Part shown: piece after piece, positions 7,654 to 17,574 of the stretch
How positions within the stretch are numbered: the stretch's first letter is position 1
Layout of the letters: each line of letters begins with the position of its first letter
Origin: Eubacteriales bacterium
GTDB lineage: Bacteria; Bacillota; Clostridia; Lachnospirales; Lachnospiraceae
Assembly (NCBI GenBank): GCA_030536555.1
Contig: JAUNPU010000005.1
Coordinates: 62,001-126,000, forward strand
Length of the DNA stretch: 64,000 nucleotides
Direction: 5' to 3'
Translations under genes and position numbers: made by a program
Notes under the pieces: generated by a model
Told to the model about the DNA's origin: nothing
The model's database searches: none
What the model saw: only the letters and a program-made list of their open reading frames with translations

Positions 7654-9996
7654 CTAATCCATGGGGAAGAAGGTCAGAGGATAGCTCTTCAGGATTGCTC
7701 CTGTTGCCACATCCAGGACCTCCACGGATCCCTGATCCGTCCCGTTTATGCTCTCAATACTGGTAAAGCTGATGGGAAGCAGCACATCGCCGCTGACCAG
7801 CTTCTCCTCCATCAGTACCTTGTAGACCGGATTGTCATCCGATCCCTGGCGCAGACGCACCATGACACTTACATTGGTTCCGCCGGCTCCCGGACCGATC
7901 AGGCTGCTCACGTCATAGACCTCGTCAATGGAAGCCACGTAGCGCTGATGCTTCACCTCCGGACCGCTGCTGACCACATAGCCAATCTGTCCGCCGACCT
8001 CAATCTGTCCTTCCTCGCCGCCGGACTGACTGATAATATGTCCTTTGGGAACCGTATCGCTGGATGCCTGGGAGGTCTCGCCCGGGGTAAGTCCCGCTTC
8101 CGCCAGAAGTGCAATGGCTTCCTCCTCCGACTTTCCGGCAAGCTGCGGCACTGCCACCTTGTCCACATGGGGACCGCTGCTGACGTACAGCGTCACCACG
8201 CCGCCTTCTGCCACCTGCTCCGGCTCATAGCGAAGCACCTTGCCCTTCTCCACGTCGGCGCTCTCTTCCTCTGTGATCTCCACCACCAGATTCCGGTTCT
8301 CCAGGAACTTCTTCGCCGTGGTGCCGTCCAGATTGTCGATTCCGAAGCTGGTAATATCCAGCTTGTCAGAGCCGTTGCTGATCACCACATTCACCGAAGA
8401 GCCTTTCAGCACCACCGTCTCCGGCGCCGGGTCCTGACTGGCGATCCGCCCCTTCTCCACATCATCAAAAAACGCATAAGTCCGCTTCATGGTGATGAAG
8501 GATTCCTTCAGCTGGTTTTCCGCCAGGTCCTCCGGCAGATTGCGCAGATCCGGCATGTAGATTTCCGTATCACTCAGGGCGCTTTCCGTCTCACTGCCCA
8601 CCGTGATTCCGGAGCTGGACTCCGTTCCCGATGTGCCAAAGCGAAATGCCCCGCCAAGCTTCGAGACCACAATGATCAGAACCGCCACGATCACCACCGC
8701 CATCAGCACACCGGCTCCTGCCAGCAGCCGCTCAATATACGGATTGACGTCATCCTCATCCCGGTCACGTCTGCGAGCCATCTTCCGCCGATCTGCCTTC
8801 TGACGATCATCCCACTGGCGTTCCGCCTTCAGATGCTCTTCCCGCTGGTAATCCGCTTTCTGGCGTTCATCCCGCTGGCGTTCCGCCTTCAGATGCTCTT
8901 CCCGCTGGCGCTCCGCCTTCAGATGATCTCCCATCTTCCTTCCGCCATCCTGGCGGTCTGTGGCAGCCATCTCCCGCTCGAACTCCACCGCCAGATTTCT
9001 GGTCAGCTCCTTCTCCAGCGGCTGGCTGTTGCGCTCCTTAATCTCCTGAATATCCTGACTGCTGATCACGATGGTTGAGCTGTCAACCGGACTTTGCAGG
9101 CTATCCTGATCTGCGCTTCTGCCCTCTCCCTGATATCCTCTGCCCCGGTCCTCACCGGCTGACAGATTCTCATCTGAACTCAGAAGAGACCTGCGCAGGG
9201 CTGCAATCACCTCATTGGCACAGGAATATCTGCGCTCCGGCTTCTTCTCCGTGCACTTTAATATAATCCGCTCCAGACTTGCCGGAATCTCCGGATTGTA
9301 TACCTTCGGCGGCACCATAGCGTCCTCAAGATGCGCCAGCGCGATCGCCACCGTATTCTCCCCCTCAAAGGGCAGACGCCCCGTCACCATCTCGTACATG
9401 GTAATACCCAGGGAGTAGATGTCGCTTCGCTCGTCGCTGAAGCCGCCCCGGGCCTGCTCCGGGGAAATGTAGTGAACAGACCCCATGGCTGCCGAGCTTA
9501 AGGTCTGAGCCGACACCGCCCGCGCAATGCCAAAGTCCGCCACTTTTACCTTCCCGTCACGGGAAATGATCATGTTCTGGGGCTTGATATCCCGGTGGAT
9601 GATATGCTGCTCATGGGCCGCCGCAATGCCCTGCGCCACCTGAATCGCAATTCCGATGCTCTCCCTGATCTCCAGCCGCCCCTTCCTGGTAATATAGCTT
9701 TTCAGGGTAATGCCCTCGATCAGCTCCATCACAATGTAGTGAAGCCGCCCCTCGTCGATAACATCGTAGACACTGACGATATTGGGATGGGACAGCCCGG
9801 CTGCCGACTGAGCCTCCATCTTGAACTTGCTGACAAAGGTACTGTCGCTGCAGAACTCGTCCTTCAGCACCTTGATGGCAACCAGACGGTTCAGCTTATG
9901 ACACTTTGCCTTGTACACAACGGACATTCCGCCGGATCCGATCTGCTCTAAGATCTCATAGCGGTCCTGTAAATATGTTCCCGGTCTCAGCCTCAT
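7654..9996 (-). CDS. prkC: PASTA-domain Ser/Thr protein kinase
   Basis: A 780-aa membrane kinase of the PrkC/StkP/PknB family that senses muropeptides or lipid II and regulates wall growth. The cytoplasmic kinase domain (about residues 10-275) is complete: GSGGMSVVYKA loop, AIKVLK lysine, HRDIKPQN catalytic loop, DFGIA and SPEQARG. One transmembrane helix (about 418-440) is followed by three extracellular PASTA domains and a C-terminal tail of about 90 aa. The linker before the membrane is odd: a highly charged tandem repeat built from EHLKAERQR and RQKADYQ units (positions 8800-8930 in DNA). ATG overlaps the prpC stop by 4 nt, coupling kinase to phosphatase. Confidence 0.96.
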   Translation of the reverse strand: MRLRPGTYLQDRYEILEQIGSGGMSVVYKAKCHKLNRLVAIKVLKDEFCSDSTFVSKFKMEAQSAAGLSHPNIVSVYDVIDEGRLHYIVMELIEGITLKSYITRKGRLEIRESIGIAIQVAQGIAAAHEQHIIHRDIKPQNMIISRDGKVKVADFGIARAVSAQTLSSAAMGSVHYISPEQARGGFSDERSDIYSLGITMYEMVTGRLPFEGENTVAIALAHLEDAMVPPKVYNPEIPASLERIILKCTEKKPERRYSCANEVIAALRRSLLSSDENLSAGEDRGRGYQGEGRSADQDSLQSPVDSSTIVISSQDIQEIKERNSQPLEKELTRNLAVEFEREMAATDRQDGGRKMGDHLKAERQREEHLKAERQRDERQKADYQREEHLKAERQWDDRQKADRRKMARRRDRDEDDVNPYIERLLAGAGVLMAVVIVAVLIIVVSKLGGAFRFGTSGTESSSGITVGSETESALSDTEIYMPDLRNLPEDLAENQLKESFITMKRTYAFFDDVEKGRIASQDPAPETVVLKGSSVNVVISNGSDKLDITSFGIDNLDGTTAKKFLENRNLVVEITEEESADVEKGKVLRYEPEQVAEGGVVTLYVSSGPHVDKVAVPQLAGKSEEEAIALLAEAGLTPGETSQASSDTVPKGHIISQSGGEEGQIEVGGQIGYVVSSGPEVKHQRYVASIDEVYDVSSLIGPGAGGTNVSVMVRLRQGSDDNPVYKVLMEEKLVSGDVLLPISFTSIESINGTDQGSVEVLDVATGAILKSYPLTFFPMD

Positions 9997-10742
9997 ACGC
10001 TCACCTCTTTCATCTGCGGGTCGATGAGGATTGCGGAAATATTGTCCTTACCGCCGCCCCGGTTTGCTGCTTCCACCAGACTCTCCGTCTTCTTCTGTAA
10101 TCCGTCCTCCGAACGGATGATATATTCCATCTCAAATTCGTCCACCATGTTGCTCAGGCCGTCCGAACACATGAGAATCACATCCCCCGGCCGCAGCTTC
10201 GTGGCATACAGGTCCGTATCCACATCCATGGAGGTTCCCACTGCCCGGGTGATGATATTTTTCTTTTCCATATAGTCCCGGCTGCCCCGCTTCATCTTGC
10301 CCATGGCCACCATCTCCTCCACATAGGAGTGGTCCCTGGTCACCTGCATCAGCTCATCCCGAAGCAGGTAGAGGCGGCTGTCTCCGATATTTGCCACATA
10401 GAGCACCGTTCCTCTGATCGTAGCCAGCACCAGCGTACTGCCGGTGCCGTGAAGCTCTGCCTTCCGGCTGGCAGCCTCGTAAAGCTCCCGGTTCACCTTC
10501 CGGATTCCCTCTTTTAAAATGCCATGTACATCCTTGTCCGGATACTCCTGGGAAAAGAACTTCACCAGGTTCTCCACCACGAAGCGGGATGCAAAGTCTC
10601 CCGCATTATGTCCTCCCATTCCGTCTGCCACGATGAACAGATTGTCCAGGGACCCCAGAGGGGCTGTTGAGGCATAAATGAAATCCTGGTTCATGCTGCG
10701 GCTTAACCCCACATCGGTCAGCGCATATGCCTGTATCTCCAT
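9993..10742 (-). CDS. prpC: PP2C-type Ser/Thr phosphatase
   Basis: A 249-aa metal-dependent phosphatase that reverses PrkC phosphorylation. PP2C motifs are in order: DVGLSRSMNQD (Gln where Glu is common), VADGMGGHNAG with the metal-binding Asp, NIGDSRLYLL, MCSDGLSNMV and GGKDNISAILI. No membrane segment, so cytosolic. It is 4 nt after rlmN and overlaps prkC by 4 nt, the standard Firmicute order rlmN-prpC-prkC. Confidence 0.96.
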   Translation of the reverse strand: MEIQAYALTDVGLSRSMNQDFIYASTAPLGSLDNLFIVADGMGGHNAGDFASRFVVENLVKFFSQEYPDKDVHGILKEGIRKVNRELYEAASRKAELHGTGSTLVLATIRGTVLYVANIGDSRLYLLRDELMQVTRDHSYVEEMVAMGKMKRGSRDYMEKKNIITRAVGTSMDVDTDLYATKLRPGDVILMCSDGLSNMVDEFEMEYIIRSEDGLQKKTESLVEAANRGGGKDNISAILIDPQMKEVSV

Positions 10743-10746
10743 GTCC

Positions 10747-11796
10747 TCAACCTCCTTTGCTTTCTTCTTCCAGATAACTCTTTCTCAGCTGACCGCAGGC
10801 TCCGTTGATGTCGCGGCCCATCTCTCTTCTGACAGTGGCATTGATGCCATTTTTCTCCAGATAGTTCTTAAACTCCTGGATTGCACGCTGGCTGGACTGC
10901 ACATAATCCCGCTCCTTGATGGGATTGACCGGAATCAGGTTCACATGGCCGTGCATGCCTTTAAGCAGGGACACCAGCGCCTTCGCCTCCTGCAGATTGT
11001 CATTGACGCCGCTTACCAGACTGTACTCAAAGGTCAGCCGCCGTCCGGTCTTGTCAAAATACTCCCGACAGGCAGCCAGCACATCCGCCAGCTTATAGCT
11101 GTTGGCAACCGGCATCAGGGTCTTTCGCACCTCATCGTTGGGCGCGTGCAGAGACAGTGCCAGAGTCACCTGCAGATTCTCCTGGGTCAGCTTCCGGATT
11201 CCCGGCACGATGCCGCAGGTGGAAATGGTGATATTTCTCTGACTGATATTAAGACCGTTGGGGTCGGAGATCATCCGCACAAAGCGGACCACATTATCAT
11301 AGTTGTCCATGGGTTCTCCGGAGCCCATGATCACGATATTGGACACCCGCTCCCCGGTCTGTACCTGAATCCGGTAGATCTGGTCCAGCATCTCGGAAGC
11401 GGTCAGATTCCGCTCCAGTCCGTCCAGGGTAGACGCACAGAAACGGCACCCCATCCGGCATCCCACCTGAGAGGAGATGCAGACAGAGTTGCCGTGATGA
11501 TACTGCATCCAGACACTCTCGATCACATTGCCGTCCGCCAGACGGAACAGGTACTTTCTGGTTCCGTCGATCTGTGAGATCTTCACATCAATGGCATGCA
11601 GCGCGGTCAGTGTATAATGCTCTTTCAGCTTGTCCCGTAACTCTCTGGAGATATTGCTCATCTGGTCAAAGTCCGTCACCAGCTTCTGATGAAGCCACTG
11701 ATAGATCTGCTTTGCCCGAAATGCCTTGTCTCCCAGTTCCTTAATCTCCGCCTCCAGCTCCTGCAGAGACAGAGATTTGATATCTTTCTTTTCCAT
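10747..11796 (-). CDS. rlmN: Dual-specificity 23S rRNA/tRNA A2 methyltransferase RlmN
   Basis: A radical-SAM methyltransferase of about 349 aa that methylates C2 of A2503 in 23S rRNA and A37 of some tRNAs. The iron-sulfur motif CRMGCRFCAS is present (CxxxCxxC), as is GSGEPMDNYDNV and the C-terminal catalytic Cys in REMGRDINGACGQL. I place the start at the ATG at 11796, which has GGAAG five bases before it; an in-frame ATG at 11808 lacks a binding site. The gene lies between rsmB and prpC in the ribosome/translation-related part of the block. Confidence 0.95.
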   Translation of the reverse strand: MEKKDIKSLSLQELEAEIKELGDKAFRAKQIYQWLHQKLVTDFDQMSNISRELRDKLKEHYTLTALHAIDVKISQIDGTRKYLFRLADGNVIESVWMQYHHGNSVCISSQVGCRMGCRFCASTLDGLERNLTASEMLDQIYRIQVQTGERVSNIVIMGSGEPMDNYDNVVRFVRMISDPNGLNISQRNITISTCGIVPGIRKLTQENLQVTLALSLHAPNDEVRKTLMPVANSYKLADVLAACREYFDKTGRRLTFEYSLVSGVNDNLQEAKALVSLLKGMHGHVNLIPVNPIKERDYVQSSQRAIQEFKNYLEKNGINATVRREMGRDINGACGQLRKSYLEEESKGG

Positions 11797-11858
11797 ACTT
11801 ACTTCCATATTTTTATTTTATTCAGAACCGGCGCCATGCCGGATCTGGTATCTCCCGG

Positions 11859-13193
11859 TCACTCCGCCCGGCGCACAAAGGATGCGATGAAGAATCCGTC
11901 GCAGGGATACCGACCCGGAAGCAGCTGTACATAGCCGTCCTTCATGGCCTCCTCCTGCACGGCATCTCCCAAAAAACCTTCGATGCTGCGGCTCTCAAAG
12001 GGGAATTCCTGTAAAAACCAGTTTCGCTGGTCCTCATTTTCCTTCCGGTCAATGGTGCAGGTGCTGTAGATCAGCTTTCCCCCCGGCTTCACATACCGGG
12101 ATACCACGGATAGAATCTCCCGCTGCAGACTCACCAGATCATCTAACTTTTCCGGTGTCACCTGATACTTGATATCCGGCTTCTTGCCGATGATGCCAAG
12201 ACCGGAGCAGGGCAGGTCCGCAATGACGATATCCGCCTTTTTCTCCCAGTCCGGGTCATATTCCAGCGCGTCCCAGACCTCCGCCCGGACATTGGTAAAT
12301 CCGGTCCGGTCCAGATTGTCCTCCACAAGGCGGATTTTGGACTCCGTCAAGTCCCGGACCACCACAAGTCCTGTGCCCTTCAGCTTGTCTGCAATATGCA
12401 GGCTCTTGCCCCCCGGCGCACCGCACACGTCCAGCACCTGATCTCCTTCCTTCGGGTCAGCCACATCTCCCACAAAGCCGGAGCTGGCATCCTGTACCTG
12501 AATCCAGCCCTTCTGAAATGCCTCCAGACTGTCCAGATAGTCGTACTTCTCCAGAAGCAGTGCCTGGGAGGACAGAGGGCTCACCCGGTATCCCACCTGC
12601 TGTTCATCCAGACTGGCACGAATCTCCTCCATGGAAGCCTGATTGACATTGCAGCGCACTGTGGTCGGCGCAGCCGCAAGAAAGCTCTTTAAGATCTCCT
12701 CCACAGTCTCCTCCGGATACTGCTCCCGCCACAGGTCAATGAGCCACTGAGGCATGGAATATTTCAGGCTCAGATCCTCGAACACAAAGGTATCCTTCTG
12801 CCGGGCAATGGTCCGCAGCACTCCGTTGACAAAGCCCTTCAGCCCCTGAAACTTCCGCTTCACCGCCAGATTCACCGCCTCGTTGCAGACGGCACTGTCC
12901 GGAATCCGCTCCATCCAGAGCAGCTGGTATACGGACATTCTGAGGATCGTCCGGATCACCGGCTTCATCTTGTTCACCTTCACCTTGGAGCAGCTGTTGA
13001 TCACCGCGTCGATGGTCAGCCGGTACTCAATGGTGCCCTCCACCACGCGGGTGATAAATGCCCGGTCCTGCTTCTCCAGAAACTGGTTCTTCTCCAGCGC
13101 CTGCCTGAGGATCACGTGGACAAAGCCGCCCCGCTCCAGCACCTCCAGCAGAATATCAAGAATGATTTCCCGTTCCTTCGTCGGTTTAGTCAT
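11859..13193 (-). CDS. rsmB: 16S rRNA m5C967 methyltransferase
   Basis: About 444 aa. An N-terminal NusB-like helical RNA-binding domain (about residues 1-140) is joined to a Rossmann methyltransferase with the SAM loop VCGAPGGKSLHIA, the catalytic-region motif DLPCSGLG and the second Cys in YSTCTI. It makes m5C in 16S rRNA. The ATG at 13193 overlaps the end of the zinc protease gene by 8 nt and has GGAGG inside that gene; an upstream TTG at 13211 is not favoured. Its stop is about 60 nt before rlmN. Confidence 0.94.
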   Translation of the reverse strand: MTKPTKEREIILDILLEVLERGGFVHVILRQALEKNQFLEKQDRAFITRVVEGTIEYRLTIDAVINSCSKVKVNKMKPVIRTILRMSVYQLLWMERIPDSAVCNEAVNLAVKRKFQGLKGFVNGVLRTIARQKDTFVFEDLSLKYSMPQWLIDLWREQYPEETVEEILKSFLAAAPTTVRCNVNQASMEEIRASLDEQQVGYRVSPLSSQALLLEKYDYLDSLEAFQKGWIQVQDASSGFVGDVADPKEGDQVLDVCGAPGGKSLHIADKLKGTGLVVVRDLTESKIRLVEDNLDRTGFTNVRAEVWDALEYDPDWEKKADIVIADLPCSGLGIIGKKPDIKYQVTPEKLDDLVSLQREILSVVSRYVKPGGKLIYSTCTIDRKENEDQRNWFLQEFPFESRSIEGFLGDAVQEEAMKDGYVQLLPGRYPCDGFFIASFVRRAE

Positions 13194-13899
13194 TGTCTCT
13201 CCGTCCTCCAAATAAGATCAGCAGTCTCAGAAGCTGCAGCAGAGATGCCGCAACCGCTGCCACATAGGTCAGGGCAGCCGCTCCCAGCACCTTTCTGGTC
13301 TGTCCCACTTCCTCTCCGCCCAGGATGCCGGTCTGGTCAAGAAGCAGCACCGCACGGTGAGAGGCATTAAACTCCACCGGCAGGGTGATCACCTGAAACA
13401 GAAGTGCCAGCACGAACATCCAGATGCCAAGCTGGACCAGATTCCCCATTCCAAGGAACAGTCCAAGCAGCAAAAGCGGCATGGAAAGCTTACTGCCGAA
13501 GTTTGCCACCGGCACAAATGCCGCCCGCAGCTTTAAGGGTGCATAGCCCACATTGTGCTGAATCGCATGACCGCACTCGTGAGCCGCCACACCGATGGCA
13601 GCCACGGAGGCAGAGCCGTACACTGCCTCTGACAGGTTCACCGTCTTCGTCCGCGGGTCAAAGTGGTCCGTCAGCTGTCCGCGAACCGCCTGCACCGTCA
13701 CATCGTAAACGCCCTGAGAATTTAAAAGCCGTCTCGCCGCCTCCTCTCCTGTCATTCCGGTCATGCTCCGCACCTGAGAATACTTCCGGAAGGTGCTGTT
13801 CACCCGGGAAGACGCCCACATGGAGATCATCGCGCCGATCAGCACCAGAATCATCGTAGGGTCAAATCCATAATATCCATATCCGCCATAATAAGGCAT
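13186..13899 (-). CDS. Neutral zinc metallopeptidase (PF04298), membrane-anchored
   Basis: A 237-aa membrane protein with a very hydrophobic N-terminus, a central zinc motif AAHECGHAIQH (HExxH, about residues 109-119) and further membrane segments around 140-180 and at the C-terminus. It belongs to the YugP-like family of neutral zinc peptidases, common in Firmicutes and often found beside rsmB, fmt and def as here; substrates are not known. The start at 13899 has AAAGGAG upstream. It overlaps rsmB by 8 nt, so translation of the two is likely coupled. Confidence 0.9.
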   Translation of the reverse strand: MPYYGGYGYYGFDPTMILVLIGAMISMWASSRVNSTFRKYSQVRSMTGMTGEEAARRLLNSQGVYDVTVQAVRGQLTDHFDPRTKTVNLSEAVYGSASVAAIGVAAHECGHAIQHNVGYAPLKLRAAFVPVANFGSKLSMPLLLLGLFLGMGNLVQLGIWMFVLALLFQVITLPVEFNASHRAVLLLDQTGILGGEEVGQTRKVLGAAALTYVAAVAASLLQLLRLLILFGGRRDND

Positions 13900-13918
13900 A
13901 TCGCATTAACTCCTTTCG

Positions 13919-14920
13919 TTAGCTCCGTTCAAGGATATAGCCCGGTTCCACCGGATATCCCCGCAGGAATGCCGCCGTATCCATCCGTTTCTTGCCCTCT
14001 AACTGAAGGCTTCTGACCTTTAACACGCCGCTTCCGGTCTGAATCTTCAGACTGTCTCCGGATGCCTCCAGAACCTGACCGCACCGGGCAGCTGTCTCGC
14101 CGCCTTCTGCTGCCATCCTGCCATCCGGCTCCTCAGAATCTGCATCGTCCCCGGACTTTTCTTCATCCGGCAGCACCTCTGCCTCCCAGATCTTCAGCAT
14201 CCGGCCGTTCCAGTGGGTGTAGGCGCTGGGCCAGGGATTCAGCCCCCGCACCAGCCGCTCGATGGCTGCCGCATCCATGGTCCAGTCGATGTCTCCCAGA
14301 GTTTTCGGAATCTTCTTCACATAGGTTGCCTTCTCGTGATCCTGGGGTGTCCGCACCAGAGTGCCGTCCTCAAGCTTTTTAAGGGTGGACAGAATCAGAT
14401 CACCGCCCAACAGGCTCAAACGGTCGAACAGGCTGCCGCCGGTCTCCTTCTCGTCTAACTTCACCACGGTCTTCTCCAGCATATCGCCCGTATCCATGCC
14501 CACATCCATCATCATGGTGGTGATGCCCGTCTCCTCATCGCCGTTGATCACCGCCCACTGAATCGGGGCTGCACCGCGGTACGCCGGAAGCAGGGATGCA
14601 TGGATATTCACGCAGCCGTACTTCGGAACCTCCAGTAGCTCCTTCGACAGGATCTGACCAAATGCAATGACCACCATCACATCCGGATTCAGTGCCCGCA
14701 TGGTCTCCACAAATGCTTCGTCCCGTGCCCGAACCGGCTGATAGACCGGAATCTCATACTTCAGTGCCGTCTCCTTCACCGGAGACATCTGGATCTCCTT
14801 GCCTCTGCCCTTGGGCTTATCCGGCTGTGTCACCACGCCGATCACCTCATGGTCCGAGTGAATCAGACACTCCAGAGTGGGCACGGAAAAGTCCGGTGTT
14901 CCCATAAATACGATTCTCAT
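13919..14920 (-). CDS. fmt: Methionyl-tRNA formyltransferase
   Basis: About 333 aa. Formylates initiator Met-tRNA using 10-formyl-THF, which the nearby fhs product supplies. Start motif MRIVFMGTPDFSVP, catalytic region NIHASLLPAYRGAAPIQW with Asn and His, and the Asp in MMDVGMDTGDM are all present. The C-terminal tRNA-binding domain carries an acidic, low-complexity insertion of roughly 35 aa (PDEEKSGDDADSEEPDG and following) that is not usual in the family. The ATG at 14920 has AGGAGGAAG before it; the in-frame extension to 15022 would overlap def and is rejected. Confidence 0.96.
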   Translation of the reverse strand: MRIVFMGTPDFSVPTLECLIHSDHEVIGVVTQPDKPKGRGKEIQMSPVKETALKYEIPVYQPVRARDEAFVETMRALNPDVMVVIAFGQILSKELLEVPKYGCVNIHASLLPAYRGAAPIQWAVINGDEETGITTMMMDVGMDTGDMLEKTVVKLDEKETGGSLFDRLSLLGGDLILSTLKKLEDGTLVRTPQDHEKATYVKKIPKTLGDIDWTMDAAAIERLVRGLNPWPSAYTHWNGRMLKIWEAEVLPDEEKSGDDADSEEPDGRMAAEGGETAARCGQVLEASGDSLKIQTGSGVLKVRSLQLEGKKRMDTAAFLRGYPVEPGYILERS

Positions 14921-14934
14921 CTGTGAACTTCCTC

Positions 14935-15417
14935 CTACTCGTAATCCTCTTCGCCGGTACCCACATCCATCAGCTCGCCTTCCACCAGCTCCACATAGAG
15001 CTGTCCGTGCAGGTGCGCACACTCGTGACAGATGCAGCGCGCCAGCAGCTCCTCGCCCTCAAGCTCAAACTGCTCCATATTCTCGTCATATGCGCGAACC
15101 TTCACATAGTTGGGTCTGGTCACTGTGCCGGACTTGCCCGGTACGCTTAAGCAGCCCTCCGGTCCGGTCTGGCTGCCGCTGGTCTCGATGATCTCCGGAT
15201 TGATCAGCACGTACTGATTGCCGTCGTCCACATCCATCACCACGATCTGCTTTAAGATGCCGACCTGCGGAGCCGCCAGTCCCACGCCGTTGGCCTCGTA
15301 CATGGTCTCAAACATGTCCTCAATCAGCTGCTGTGTCCGCGGCGTCATCTCCTTCACCGGCTTGCATTCCTTGTTTAAAATATCATCTCCAATGGTTCTT
15401 ACCTGTCTGATTGCCAT
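14935..15417 (-). CDS. def: Peptide deformylase
   Basis: A 160-aa metalloenzyme that removes the formyl group from new proteins. All three motifs are visible: GVGLAAPQVG, EGCLSVPG with the metal-binding Cys, and HECAHLHG, where Cys-Ala replaces the usual Ile-Asp between the zinc ligands' spacing residues but His-Glu-His is kept. It lies 14 nt before fmt, the classic def-fmt pair, and 21 nt after priA. Confidence 0.96.
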   Translation of the reverse strand: MAIRQVRTIGDDILNKECKPVKEMTPRTQQLIEDMFETMYEANGVGLAAPQVGILKQIVVMDVDDGNQYVLINPEIIETSGSQTGPEGCLSVPGKSGTVTRPNYVKVRAYDENMEQFELEGEELLARCICHECAHLHGQLYVELVEGELMDVGTGEEDYE

Positions 15418-15438
15418 TCTGCTATCCTCTCTCTTCCC

Positions 15439-17520
15439 TTACGTGAAATCATATTGTATCGTCAGCTTCCGGCAGTCCTCCGTCTCATCCCACCGGTCCT
15501 GAATATATTTCTGGATTCTAATTAGTATATCATAGTTTTCCTGTTTCATATATAAAATTTTTCTGTAAATATCATTAACTTTGTAGACCGGAGCCGGTAC
15601 CGGACCGATCACCGCCGTCTCTGCGCCGAACCTGCGGACCACCGATTCCCGGATCAGATCCATCATATGACCGGTCAGCTCCTCGTCCTTTCCCGCCACC
15701 TGCATGGTGAGCAGATGACAGGCAGGCGGGTAGGCCATCAGCCTCCGGTAGCCCATTTCCTGCCGGAAAAATGCTCCGTAGTCCTGCCTCGCCGCCGCCT
15801 GAATGCTGTAATGATCCGGCATGTAGGTCTGGATCACCGCGATTCCCGGTCGTCTTCCCCGCCCGGCGCGGCCTGCCGCCTGCACTAAAAGTTCAAAGGT
15901 CCGCTCCCCGCACCGGTAATCCGGCGCGTACAAAGACACATCCGCAGCCAGGATTCCCACCAGGGTCACCCCCGGAAAATCATGTCCCTTCACGATCATC
16001 TGAGTGCCGATCAGAATATCCGCCTCCCCTTTGGCAAAGGCAGACAGAATCGCCTCATGACCGCCCTTTTTCGACGTGGTATCCAGATCCATCCGGAGAA
16101 CCCGCGCCTCCGGGAACATCTGGCGGGTCAGCTCCTCGATCTTCTGGGTGCCGATGCCAAAGCCCGCCAGATAGGGAGAACCGCAGGTCGGACAGGTCTT
16201 CGGCAGCGGAATCGTGTAGCCGCAGTAGTGGCATACCAGCCGGTTCCGGTTGTGAAGGGTCAGGGACACATCACAGTGGGGGCATTTTACCGCCTCGCCG
16301 CAGGAACGGCAGGACACAAAGCTGGAATATCCCCGCCGGTTCATGAACAGCATGACCTGCTCCTTTTTCAAAAGACGGTCCCCGATCAGCTCCTTAAGCC
16401 GTCTGCTGAATATGGACTTGTTTCCCGCCTGCATCTCCTGCCGCAGGTCCACCACCTCCGTGGTGGGCGGAATACTTCCGCTGACTGCCCGGCGGGTCAG
16501 GGTAAACAGGCGGTAAAGCCCCGCCTCCGCCCTGGCGTAGGCTTCCACCGACGGCGTCGCCGACCCCATCACCAGCTGGGCATCGTTCATCTGCGCCAGC
16601 TTCTCTGCCACCTCTCTGGCATGATACCGGGGCGTCACCTCACTCTTGTAGGCACTCTCGTGCTCCTCGTCCACAATGATCAGTCCCAGCCTGGGAAATG
16701 GAGTAAACAGGGCAGAACGGGCGCCGATCATAATGTCCGTCTCCCCGTTTTTTGCCCGCTCGAACTGGTCATACCGCTCCCCGGCAGAGAGCCTGGAATG
16801 CATGACGCAGATCCGGCTGCCGAATCTCCGGTAGAACCGCATGACCGTCTGATAGGTCAGGGCAATCTCCGGAATCAGCACGATCACCTGCCTGCCCTGT
16901 GCCAGCACATGATCGATCATGTCCATGTAGACCTCCGTCTTGCCGCTGCCGGTGATACCGTGAATCAGCCATGGAGTCCGCTCGCCCCGGTCATAGGCTG
17001 TGCGAAACGCCGTGACGATCTTTTGCTGCTCCGGATTTAAAGTGACGTTCCCGTGTTCCGGACTCAGCGCGGCTGCCTTCGCATGTTCCTGCTGCTCCGG
17101 GTTTCGATCCGCTGTCCCCGCACACTCTCCGGTCACCAGCGTCTCCACCACCTGCTTATTTCGCGCCTTCACCTTCCGCTTCACCGGAAGCACCGTCTTC
17201 AGCGCCTGATTCATGGTGGAGCCGTACCGCTCTTTCATCCACCATGCAAGCTCAATAAGCTGGGACCCCGCCGTCACACTGCCCGACACGACCCCAGCTA
17301 TCTCTTTGATCTTTGCAATATCGTATTCTGCTTTATCCGTAATCTCCACCACGAAGCCCTTCCGGGTCCGGTTGCCGGCTCCGAAAGGGACCTGGACCTG
17401 GGTTCCGATCCGAATCTGGGGAAGAAGCTCCTCCGGAATCCGGTACTGGAACACCCGGTCCACATTTTCGTGGGAAATGTCTATGATGATGCTGGCATAC
17501 AGCACCACGTCTTTCTTCAT
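15439..17520 (-). CDS. priA: Primosomal replication helicase PriA
   Basis: About 693 aa. Restarts collapsed replication forks by loading the replicative helicase. An N-terminal DNA-binding domain is followed by the helicase: Walker A GITGSGKTEVYMDMI, DEEH box, and a zinc-binding Cys cluster of eight cysteines in four CxxC pairs (CRSCG, CPHCD, CHYCG, CPTCG). I prefer the ATG at 17520, which has AGGA just upstream, over a GTG at 17535. It belongs to the conserved priA-def-fmt run. Confidence 0.95.
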   Translation of the reverse strand: MKKDVVLYASIIIDISHENVDRVFQYRIPEELLPQIRIGTQVQVPFGAGNRTRKGFVVEITDKAEYDIAKIKEIAGVVSGSVTAGSQLIELAWWMKERYGSTMNQALKTVLPVKRKVKARNKQVVETLVTGECAGTADRNPEQQEHAKAAALSPEHGNVTLNPEQQKIVTAFRTAYDRGERTPWLIHGITGSGKTEVYMDMIDHVLAQGRQVIVLIPEIALTYQTVMRFYRRFGSRICVMHSRLSAGERYDQFERAKNGETDIMIGARSALFTPFPRLGLIIVDEEHESAYKSEVTPRYHAREVAEKLAQMNDAQLVMGSATPSVEAYARAEAGLYRLFTLTRRAVSGSIPPTTEVVDLRQEMQAGNKSIFSRRLKELIGDRLLKKEQVMLFMNRRGYSSFVSCRSCGEAVKCPHCDVSLTLHNRNRLVCHYCGYTIPLPKTCPTCGSPYLAGFGIGTQKIEELTRQMFPEARVLRMDLDTTSKKGGHEAILSAFAKGEADILIGTQMIVKGHDFPGVTLVGILAADVSLYAPDYRCGERTFELLVQAAGRAGRGRRPGIAVIQTYMPDHYSIQAAARQDYGAFFRQEMGYRRLMAYPPACHLLTMQVAGKDEELTGHMMDLIRESVVRRFGAETAVIGPVPAPVYKVNDIYRKILYMKQENYDILIRIQKYIQDRWDETEDCRKLTIQYDFT

Positions 17521-17574
17521 CAATCCTGTTATCACCTGTCTGTTACATGATTCTGTTCCGGATGTGTGCCGGTC

